From NCBI RefSeq assembly GCF_963422355.1, contig NC_085101.1, positions 1,224,701-1,288,700 on the forward strand: a DNA stretch of 64,000 bases. Direction: 5' to 3'. The notes under the pieces were generated by a model, which worked only from the letters and a program-made list of their open reading frames with translations, ran no database searches and was not told where the DNA came from. Every line of letters begins with the position of its first letter. Within the stretch, counting starts at the first letter, position 1. The DNA is from Corticium candelabrum. Lineage: Eukaryota; Porifera; Homoscleromorpha; Homosclerophorida; Plakinidae. This document shows positions 40,691-52,600 of the stretch, piece after piece. The position numbers and the translations under genes are program-made.

Positions 40691-43600
40691 CAAACACTTG
40701 TCTTCTTATTGATATCAGCTGTCCTGCTGATGGCAACATTGGCAAGAAACATGCTGAGAAGTTGGCGAAGTACAGCGACTTGCGAGTGGAGATAAGCCGC
40801 ATGTCGCATTGTCGAACACTGGTGATTCCGGTGGTCTTGGTAGCTTTGGGCACAGTGCACGCAGGTATTGCACGGTGACTGGACATTATTCCAGGTCATC
40901 ACAACCTGCAGCACTTACAGAAAACAGTGCTTCTGGGATCTACTCGGATCCTTCGTAAAGTCATGTCTTCTTTCTAGACAGCCGTGATGGTCTAAGTACT
41001 TCTGAAGCAGGGTTTGCTTCCGGTACTTGTAATAGACTTTACAAACCAGACTGATCTGGTTGAGCACGACAAATTATTATATTGATGGAAGATGAACGTC
41101 TAGCTGTATCGCTCGTCTCAGAGCTAGCTGAGGAGCGCGTTCCTTGTCGGGAAACCAGGACAGGGCTCGAAAAGTCGGCATCTGGAATCACTGGAGCTGT
41201 TCGGAAGACCAGGAATAGTTCTGGGCGTAGGGCGACTGGTCGAACCATCTCTCGTGCGGCGTCTGATTTGAATTTGGCTTCAAATCTCGCTGATGAGACT
41301 ACTGTGATGCCCACCGTTCCTAGCGAATCTTGTGTTTTGGCTAACAGGAAAGGCAATGCAACAAGACGACGGAAATGGACGCGACACATGAATAGGGACA
41401 GTGCACGCAGGTATTGTACGGTGGTTGGACATTATTCCAGGTCATCACAACCTGCAGCACTTACAGAAAACAGTGCTTCTGGGATCTACTCGGATCCTTC
41501 GTAAAGTCATGTCTTCTTTCTAGACAGCCGTGATGGTCTAAGTACTTCTGAAGCAGGGTTTGCTTCCGGTACTTGTAATAGACTTTACAAACCAGACTGA
41601 TCTGGTCGAGCACGACAATAATAAGGCGAATTCGAGTTTTTGCTCACAACTATAGACCAAAGTAGATAGGAGACAGTGTGGCACGCGAATGAAAAGATAG
41701 CGCACATCGAGTCTGTTTCAGATTGCCATTTAGAATCGTGACATCACCTGGCACTGGAGATATATATAATTAAACTCAATAGTCGATTAATTTATTTTAA
41801 AGAATAACTAATAACTTCATCGCATCTTTCCACTCCACCTCTCTACTCAACTCACACACACTCACACATACTAACGCAATGTTCTCTCCATGCACAAACC
41901 ACGCCCTATTCAGTCATTGTTATGTGAGTCAAACGTCTCAAGAGGCCGGTGTAGCTCCTTCCGCTGACAGTACCCGTAGATTGTGACATACATCCCGGCC
42001 AGATCATTTCTTTCGACTCAAATCCACGGCGCCTACGTCACTCAACTGAGAAAGTCAACTTCTCTGTTCTCGCTGCCCTTGATGGCTTCTATGCAGAACG
42101 AATAGGCTTGTAAATACATTCTCCATCATTCCGGTTAGGAGACTACTGGATCGTGTGATTCAGACGTTGAAAAAATCTCTTTAGTAGATTGACGTTGTAG
42201 ATCTTCACTTGCCGTCTACATTAATCTTTTAATCACATTCTTCTACAGCCGAATTACAGAGTACGGTCCTCTCTATCTCGATCATTAGTAGCTTGTTACT
42301 CTCTGCTACCAGCAATATCAGAACTTCGTCTCCCGGAGAGAACGTACGTCTCTTGGTGCTGCGATCATAGTGTATACCTTGTACTTCCGCCAGGCTTTTC
42401 CGGATCTTCTCTTGCAATCTTTGATGGCATTTTGCCGTGCAGTGCTCTAGCGGTTGTTCTTCTTGACACTGTCTTCTGACTTATTTCGCATGAGCGACAT
42501 GTACAAAACCTTGACATATCATTTCTAATTTTGGGCTAAAAGAAATTCCTTAAGATTTGTGTGTCGTCTTCTTGGCTTCAGGATGGCCTCCCTTAACCAA
42601 CTAGGCATTACTATCACATCAATGATGTAGATATCTACAATTACTTGTCGTATTATTTTTCTTTGTCTACCTTGGAATTCCTAAAATTTCGATAGAGGAC
42701 GTTATCTCTTTCTTGGAATGTGACCTCCTGACCTCTCTTGATGATGGGTCTTGTTCTGGAATTATACTTCTGAATTGATGTGTCGCGTGCAATCGTGTTT
42801 CATCGCGATCTACTTTATTCCATTATAGTTTACGGTGTTTATACGACCAACCGATGACTTACACATCTCTCCGTAGCTTGAGCACTGGCCTCACTCATGT
42901 TGGGTCAGGATCTTCTGCGGCTACGATGATTATGTCGCATATTGCGTCAGACGGACACAAGTCATAATGTCATATGGCGCATCTAGAGTGACCATTGCTA
43001 AAGGAACCGTTAGCACTGTGTTATCAGCCATACGCATAACACCATGCTTATATCAATAAATTGACTTGGTTTCACTAGTTGTTGCTTGTCGACGACGACG
43101 CTACATCGCATGTTGCGTATAATATTTCCTATCACCCTTCCAATCAGATCACAAACAACAGACATTTTCCCCTTTGTCCACATTTCTAAACTTTTCGAAT
43201 AGACGCTACCGACGCAGGAAACTCGACGTCCGTTTGCTAACTCTAACCAACTATCATCATATATCACGTTGGAGATCGGGCGACGTGGATTCACGTGAAG
43301 AGTCGGATTGAAGCCATCACGAGGCAGAAATTCTTCTAACCAGTTCTTGACTTTACTCTTCTTACTGAAATTCTTCTTACTTCTGATCAGCGGCGCTTGT
43401 TTTGGTGACTTGCGTGACAGTATAATTCATGCCATTACATTGTTAGCCCCCTTCATAGAAAACACTCTCTTCCCACATAAAATATTCTAGAATACTTTAT
43501 CCCATCGTGATTGTTTTTATTCTGACCGGATAGAGTGTCCTAGTGCACTTTATCCTTCCGGGTAGAATTTGGGCCTAAACCAGCATCGTCAACTAAATGT

Positions 43601-46600
43601 TCGAAATAACATAACTTTTTAAATATATATATATATATAAAGCTCCATTTTTGTTTCTAACTGCAATATCCTCATCTCTCTCTTGTGGCTTGTCTTTCTT
43701 TCTCTTCTCGTTTCTTCGTTCTCTCTTCTCGTTCTATTTCTGTCGCTTCTCTTTCAATGGCGTAAGTTGCACCATACGACGATAGTACTTCGAACGCTTT
43801 TCTACGCGAAGAGTCTTCTTTTCCTATCTTGCATACGATACATAGAATATCCAATCCCAGCCTTTGTAGAATTTTGTTGAAACTCTTTTAGTCCAGCTCT
43901 AGCAGTTCATGGAGTGGTAGATAGCTGTGCATTTCTATGGTCGATATATCCAAACTATCGGACAAGATATCCAGTATGCTGGGTAAGACTGTCTTTGCCG
44001 ACATTGCGTTTTGCGAAGCACGCTACATATAGGGATACATATAGGGCTACATGTAGGGCTACATATAGGGCTACATATAGGGCTATATAATTTTTCCTGG
44101 ACTGTGGCATCAAATTCTATCCCCTTGAATATACCAGTATGGAATTCCTCGCCAGCAAGATTCGGGCATTCGTTGAACGACCCGGTTCTCTCCGACAACT
44201 TAAGGAGGAATGGCATCGACCGCGACGACATACTGATAGAGGATCCAGAATAGCTTCTCTATTGGATTGAAATCCCTATAGCTTCTTTCGAAAATTGCTC
44301 GAAGACAAGAGCGGTGTCGAGTCGAGATCTCTTGTGGGTATCGCTTGTGGTGGGTAACGGTATTCGAACACGTGTCGGAATGATTGGTTGCGATAGATTG
44401 TGACACCGTGTGTGTGTGTGTGATCAGATCTTATATTTGAGCTGGGAATGTATACTATAGTCCAGGCGGGTACTGTGTCGTATCGTTGACGAAATGTGAC
44501 AAAGTTAGATGCATCCACACTACGGCGGACGTACAATCGAAGGTCGACCGAGATATTGTTCTACTCGAGTACAAGGTCCCGCACCGAACAATACGCAACC
44601 GTTGCATAACTCGATACTACAAACCCCAGATTTGGATGGGACTGGATCTCTCTCCCACCACGTGCTTCGGTCTTTACGTAAAGGTCGTCTATCGTCTCTG
44701 CACCTTGGTACAGCTAGATCCGACACCGTTCTACAATACGTCCTACTAAGGAGACACAACCCACGGTTGGACATAGCCGATGGCTTGTGGTTGCATAGTG
44801 GTGCTCGAAGAAGGTGTGGAGGAGCCCGTGGACTACGAATCCGCCTCAAACAATACACTCCACAATACCATGTAAGACATCGCCCGTGGTACCCGTCGAG
44901 TCAAATATTTGTACTCCTGGTTTGCAGATGGAAGGGACAACAAGGGGTCTCTCAAGGAGGCTCTCGCCGGTGTGGACGGTACTTTTGTGGTGTATGTACC
45001 TTGGAAAGCCATGGAGGCGCACTATAGAAGCATCGATCGCAAACGAAGTTTCCTACGAGATAGCAGACCCAATATCGAAGAACTGTGCAAAACGGTTTGC
45101 AAGATCCGAGCTTCAGAATATCCGCATATGTCCTTGGACGATCTGTATACACTAACAGATGGGAACGTGCGAAGATGTGTATAGAGATCTCTAGGTGTGG
45201 ATAAAAAAACCTACCCGTCTGTCTACCTACCTACCTGCCTGCATACCTTTCCTGTATTTTTGGATTTCTTTGTTTGCCTCCTTACCTACCTGTCTCCTTT
45301 TCTACATTCTTTGTCTGTCTGTAATTTGGGAGTTTGTCTTTGTCTGCCTACTTACCTGCATGTATTTGGATTTTGTCTGTTCTATCTACGGTATTTTTAT
45401 GTTTCCTCTACTCATTCCATGGCAAGCTAGAACGAAACCCTAACAATTTCAGAAAGCCATATATCTCGAGGTGAGCCAGCACCAACGGTTGGGCTCTTTC
45501 CATACATAGATGGAGCAAAGATTTTGTTATTTTTACAATCGAAATTTTGGACTTGTCGCATAGAAGGTGTCTCGGATTTTCTCCAACCTAGCTTCAATTC
45601 CCGCTTTTTTAAATTTGTGCTTATTGCAATAGCAGTCGTGTTTTCTTCCGTCTGGCCACTATCGTGGCTCGTTCAACCTGTTCGACTTGCAGAGAATCTT
45701 CTTGCCTCGTGGCTACGACCATTAGCCAGTTGATCTCCTGGAGTAGCAAAGCCTCTTTCGCCAACATGTCCCGACACTCGAGTGTAAAGAACAGACAAAC
45801 GTCGGGGTGGTAATAGCCTCCTCGAGGGGTAATGGAAGTAGGTCGCGGTCGCCACGCCAATCTTGCAATTTCACTTCCATCGAACAAATTTGGTTTCTGA
45901 CAGACGTCGTTTGCCCTGTGTCGGCTTTCGATCTTTGTCCGAATTTCGTGTAAACGGGGCATTGCTGCAAGCTAAGTACATTGCACCTTCCATTTTTCGA
46001 TAGGTGCGTAGCGTATTGTGGACTCTCTCGTCGTCTTTTTCCAGAAACACGGCATGATGGGTATACACCCACGAACCTGAAGGCGGATACTCACAACAAA
46101 AGATAGCCCTTCTCTTGAATCTCGAATTCCCGATCTCTGTAGTCCTGGGATACCCCGCAAATACGGCCGGTTGTCGTGTGGCCCCAGTAGACGGCTTAAA
46201 AATTGGTCTCCTTCGACAGGAATACCATGTTGCAGTGTATTTCCGACGCTGGCGCCTTATACATTGTTCGCACAGAGGGTACGCCCAGAACAGTGGATCA
46301 CCCGTCGGCAAAGAATGTACGTACGAGACAACCTCATCTGCTGTTTCCAAGCACGCCTCCTCCGGTTGTATCCCGTACAACGACACCTCGACGCAACTGA
46401 TTCCACGAGCTTGTACGTCCGAGTGGGCAAACGTCTCGTCGAGCCTCTTGTCGTGGCACTTGCAGTAGTTGGCCACGGTGGTTCACAAATTCTCTTGGAC
46501 GCTTGCACACTCGATCTGGCATGCAAACGTGTTGTACAACTTGTCCTTTTATGGCGATACACAGGGCCTTTGTTGCCCACATTCTCGTCGTTCGCCAGAA

Positions 46601-49600
46601 TCCTATTTGGGTTGTCTCCAGTACTTTCTGTTGTAATAAGTCGTGCTCGGAGACGTGGTGGTCTAGGAGTGCTTTTCTATCCAGACATCTAGAAAAGTCT
46701 CGAGTACACTCTATGGAGGAGAACCCGATTCCGTTGCGTTGTAGTCTTTCCAGAAACTCTGCAAGCCGTCTCAACAGCTCTTCGATCAGAATATCTGCTA
46801 CATCAATCTTGCATACCACGATCGCAGTCGATATTGTGTTTGAATACTTCCCGTTGTACACACGTAGCGCATTGTCGTCGTCGGCAAACCTGTTGTTTCG
46901 TGTTCCAATACATGGAGTGTCCTTGCCCGTCTTATGGACAAATATCTACAATATCAACGTGTAGACGCTTTGGAAGTACTGCTATGTTCGCGTGTGGTCG
47001 AATCCGGGCCCTCCGACTCTGGTTTTAGTGTCTTTGTAATGCAGACTCCATACAAAGAGGTCGTCGACGAAGACGTCGGATACTGGTTCCAGATTCGTTT
47101 GAAGAGCGTCTGTGTGCTCGACTTGTATATAGTCCAATTTTTGCGATATCGCTCGCCAGGTTGTTCTTGTACAGGCTATGTAGAAGGACGTGACGAACCG
47201 TGTACGCTCGCCGACGGTGCGGAGATCCAAATCTTTAAGATAGTGTATTGCTCGGTGGCCTTGTAGCCGAAAGCTGTGCTCTTCACGGCGTTAAACGTGT
47301 CAAACTCTGTTCCCAGATGCCGTATATCTAGTACTACAGAAAAAGGCCCTCTAGCGCTAATATATATATGACTAGAAATCTTTGCCATTTTGAGGTCGAA
47401 TGCTTTGCGACTACTATAGGTTGTAGAAATTTGACTGAACGTTCCAAGATTGCCGCCGAGGGTGGGTGGCTCGAGGGTAGAAATATCTTGTATTATTGCG
47501 ATGGGTTTTTATCGAGCGATCGGAGTGCGACGGGCTGTCGAAGTGGGATGGGTCGTCGGAGTGCAACGAGTCGTCTGAATGTGCTTGACTTTGAAAAAAT
47601 AGCCGTTTGTATTGGAGAGGTGGTAGTCAAACCTTGAGGAGATGGTAGCCCAAGGTCAAAAAGAGTCCATTTTATTGGAAAGGATGGTAGTCGAAACTAG
47701 CAGAAAAGGAGCTGGAGCCGAAGCACATCTCGCAACGGATTTTAGACCATTCTGTGCTTATACAATAAAATAGATTTTTTCTAACAGGGCGAAACTTTCT
47801 CTATAGACAGTAGGCGATCAATTCTGTGACTGTATACTAAAGATTCCATTTGTCTAATAAGGCGCAACTTTGTCTATAGACAGCGGGGGCTCAATTCATT
47901 GGCTATATACTGCAGAAGAGAAACCCCTTATATATAGAGCGGTTAAAATAGTACAATCTCCATAAATTGCTAATAGACCAGTTGCACTCACGTGAGCTAG
48001 ACTGACCACCGCACACGTCGAGGACAGCCGGGACATTTCCGCGGGCTCTAGTATTCTCGTTTATCACGACAGATTGTTAGATTCCGACAGCCGACGTCGC
48101 TACAATGCTAAATTGCAGTATACTGATTTTCGAGACCTTTTATGAAAATTCCCTCAGCGAGTTGTCCGAGAACGTCGACTTGTGGCCGCAGCATCCACGC
48201 CGGATGAAATGTTTTCTCTAAAGGCAGACTGCTTTGAAATCGGAATGCCATATAATCTGTCAGAGTTCCCGAAGACAGTGCAACGGCTTCTTTAGCCTGT
48301 CAACATCTTCAGACGACAACTCTAGTAGGTCTGCATGCATGTTACCACTCACATTGCCATTCTCAATGTCGTCTGTTAATTTCGCTTGCACATGCAATGC
48401 AAAGAAGTGGAAGAACGGGTTCGTCGTCTTCTTCTAATCGCAATCTCTTTGCATTCCTTTGATGCACTCGTTCGTACCGTTCTGTCGTCAATGAATTTTA
48501 TTTGACGAATATCGAAGATTTTGACTAGAAACATAATTCGGATTTGTTTTGTCTTCCGTTGCAGAAGCTTATGAAGTGATCGGAACAAACGAGTGTGTAC
48601 GTCAAACTGATTTGTTTCAGGTTTATGGCAGTGATCAACGCTCATCTTCACCGTTTCGTCAGTTTTTGAAATTTCTTGGCTTTGACCATCACAATCGCTG
48701 GCAAACAAACGAAACTACTCACTGTTCGCGTTCACTGCGCATTTAAAAAATCGCAATAACTCCTGTGTCCTTCGTCGGTAAGCGACGATCTTGGCATCAT
48801 TGGCAAGCGCAAGAGCCCGGATTCCTTCTAGACGCTAAACCGATCATGTAATTAAGACGCAGCCGGGAGGATAAGGTTTTTGCATATCAAAGACCATTAG
48901 TCTATCAAAACTTTATGTTAGGATATGATTACAGCTAAGTGGTCATGAAAGCAGATGCCACGTCAATTACCTCATTAAGATTAATTACTCTAGTTCAAAG
49001 CTTCGTCTGCGTTCAGCAACGCTTGGTCATGTTTGTCTGGTCTTGGCTGGCCAATGTCTTCTTCCTCGTCTTGATAGGGAACATCACTATCAAATTCCGT
49101 CACTTCGTAGTCGTCATCGTCGTCGTCTATCTCATTTGCGATGATAAATCTCTCCACGAGGTCTTCCTGCATCCCGTCTTTTTTCCAGAAATTTTCTTCT
49201 TATTTTTCTACGTGTTTGCAGTGCGATTTCCACATCTCCGGAGTCACAGACTGAAACGCTGCAGGTACCAGTTCTTCCAAGTCGGCCAGCTTGAAGGTTT
49301 GGTTTTGCTCTTTCAAGTACCGTTTGACCTTTGACCAAGCCAATTCAATCGGCTTTAGCTCACAGTGAGCAACAGGAGACTGAAGAAATATATGACCAAG
49401 TCGTTGCGCCAGAGCATTCGTGTGAAACAGTTTCCTTTTGGGAGCGGCGTCTCTGATCTTTGCAAACAAGTTTGCCTTCAGACTTGAGATCTGTGTCTTC
49501 AAATGCAATGTTTTTACTTGTGAGCCACTCTTTCATCATGGTCTTAGTACTGGATTTGGTTGGGACTTTCTCTAGCACTACATTGTGATAAGGAGCGTTG

Positions 49601-52600
49601 TCTAAGACGATAACAGATCTTTCAGGAACGTTGTGCATTAGCCTGTTCTCAAACCAATCCAAGAAATGTTCTCCATTCATCTCATCATGATAATCTCCAG
49701 TATGTTTTTGGAACGAAACACAAGAGCGCAGTTTGGAGTCCATCCGTTCTTGGAGCCTGCATGAAGTATAATAAGACGTCTGCCTTTCCCAGAAGGTCTT
49801 TTCCATCCATCCTTTCCTTCTTCGTCTAGCCGCAAGCGTTGAGGGGCTATGGACTAGTTTGCCCAAGTCTCATCGAAATACGCTATTGGACGGCCTTCTT
49901 CTCGGTATTTGCTCAGATATTTGTGGCGTTGTTGAATAATATCCCGTCTCTCATAGAAGGAAACTTTGTCATCCATTTTATGGTACTTAAACCCCATTTT
50001 CTTTAGCAACAAAACAGGGTTGTTCTACCACCAGGGAATATTTCATTGGCTCTGACTTTAGCAAGAAGCTTGTCTAATGTAGTATACTCCTTTTGCTCAT
50101 ACGTTTTGTGAACAGTACGACGAATAGCACCTCTGTCAAAATCATCCACGTTGACTGCAAAGCGAGGTACTGTATATCTCTTTCTCTTCTTGAGACTTCT
50201 AAAGCTGCCGCTTGTAGCCTTGGATTCTGAGTTAATCTTGGACAGCTGAGTTTTACTAATTCCAGTTGCCCTTTAAAGACGGTCAGTAACTTTTGTGAGA
50301 GTTATTCTTTGTTTGGAGTTGCATTCCATCTCCATAAACCGTCTGACCTTGTCAATGAGACACTTTTCTGCAGATGTAATACGTCTACCGTGGTAAGACT
50401 TCAAGTAACACTATGAACACTTGAAGAAATGGGGTTTTTATGGGTTTGCATGGGTAGTTTTATATCTAGGCAGAGAGCGAGCGAGGTTCAGTGATTTAAC
50501 TTCAGTGACCTGCAGGAACAAGTACCGAATATTGTGATGACGTGTAGAAACAAGATAGAAGACTTTATTTTGAGCTGTAACTTGTTGAATTTCTGTCTTG
50601 TTGTAATACAATACTACTGCAATGCGTGCAAAAACAAGCTATTGATGTTATAATCACTTAGGAGGTCGCAGGCAATTAGTTAAACGTTTCCAAACAAACA
50701 CAGGTGCTTCATTACATAGTTCCGGAATCACAGCGAACGCGAACAGAGAGTAATGTCCCTGTCACCATCGACACTGTTGCCGCAGCCCACAACAGCAAAG
50801 AAGTTTTTATTGCTATATTAAAGTCCCGAATGTACTCCAACACGTGCGCACGTGAGTAGGTTTACGCCTACTGCAAAACCGGTGATAGTCAAAGAAAATC
50901 TGAAAACGACAATTGTTGTTGTTTTGGAATCTGCGAGTATACAACTAACTTTAGTTAGCTATAAGGCATAAAATGTGTTTCCGACCTTGTTTTCACGTTT
51001 CGGCTTCCACGTTTCGGCCACCTCTATCCGATTTCGATAGAAGAATAATTATTAGTATCGATCGACTAGACCCGTACGTACCCAGTTGTGTGCGCGAGGT
51101 GCTTTCATTTTTGAGCCCAGATACACTACTTATAGATCTCATAAAGAAAAATCAATTGACACATAAGCTATTCCATATAATATTCTCTTTCCTTACCAAG
51201 TACGAGCAGTGCTTCTGCAATACGAATACACGAAAATCTGCCGTACTTACTGTCAATATTTTTCAATTTTCCATAGAGTAAATGATGCCGGTATCGAGAG
51301 GTGACTTTTTGTCAGACTTTCATGCAAAATTTTGCACTTTATCGTTTTTCTTTTTAATACTCGAAAAGGAATTTTTAGAGTACCTATGTGCTGCAGATGC
51401 CGTTCTATAGTTTACATCCGAGATTGTAACTTTCGACCAATCAGCAGCAAAGGAAATTGAGCAGATCGAATGTGAAAATTATCCGAAATATCAGCGTTTT
51501 TTCAAATTTGTAGTACAGTGTACACGTTAGGCGGCAAATGTACACCAATCAATGTATCGTGAAATCTACTCATACAAATTAAGTTCACTTTGTTTGATTT
51601 CCTCTTTTAATTAAAGATATCGTGAGATCATGCTAAGATACCGGCATAGTTCACTTTTTAATAAGTCTGTACCATCAACCTGGTCATAGTTCCCATACAC
51701 AGTTAGCAAATTCAATAATAGCGTTCTGTGATCAAGCTATAGTATTGATCTCATTTATAAGTCAATATTAAAAGCTTTAAATAATAATTTTGACATCCAA
51801 AAATTTAGATCTGGCTACTCCGCTGTGATAAGACGGGCGTAGAAGGCGAAGGGATGATGGGCTCAAGCCCCTCGCTCAGTGTAGGGATTTAAATTTTCTG
51901 TGCCGGTGACTTTTGCAAATCTGTCTGGCAAGGGAAGCAGTTTTTGTCTACTCATGATCACATTCACGGTACAGCCCCCCGTTCGTGAACTTCTTCCTAC
52001 GCCACTGGTCATAAGAACATTCTGCCTATGCCTCGGAAATCAAAAAAGGTGACTTTACGAGATAAGTACAAAGTTTTTATCAGCTGCCAGTGCAATTAAT
52101 GAAGTGCTATGATGCACAAGCTAGATATGACAGCATTCACCGCTATAAGTATCCACCTTTAATTTAGAGATAGCAAACTAAACTTTTTCGGATTTTAGTG
52201 ATAGATTCTTGGTAACAGTAGTGATAGGCCTAAGGGAGCAACATGACATAATATGGTTTATGGGTTAAAATGACTCCACTAGTAAATAGTACTGCCTAAA
52301 GAAGGACCACTGTTATAGACTCGACTATGTACTCCTGTTCTTTACTAAAATATGCACTTCGAGTAAGCTTAGTGCAGTATAGATACGTAGCCAAGGTTGA
52401 ATAGACTGACACATTATGTGTAAGAATATATAGATTTATGCATGCGCATATAGTTGTAAACATATCTGCGTAAAAGAATGTCGATTCACACAGTGGTCTC
52501 TAATTAGGCGGGTATCTCATGGTAGTGGACGCGTCCCATACGCAATATAATCCAACCCTCTCACTTTTAAAAGTAACTCAAATTACAAGTTGAACAGGCA

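Noticed and set aside
44028-44090. CRISPR-like array
   Set aside because: Units are 12 bp in direct tandem without spacers, in a eukaryotic genome; it is a minisatellite.
46171-46692. 173-codon + frame
   Set aside because: Lies antisense to the more protein-like minus frames and has no motif of its own; probably a shadow.
51800-51900. Possible tRNA or RNA gene (GGGCTCAAGCCCC)
   Set aside because: Only a weak B-box-like string; no cloverleaf could be drawn.
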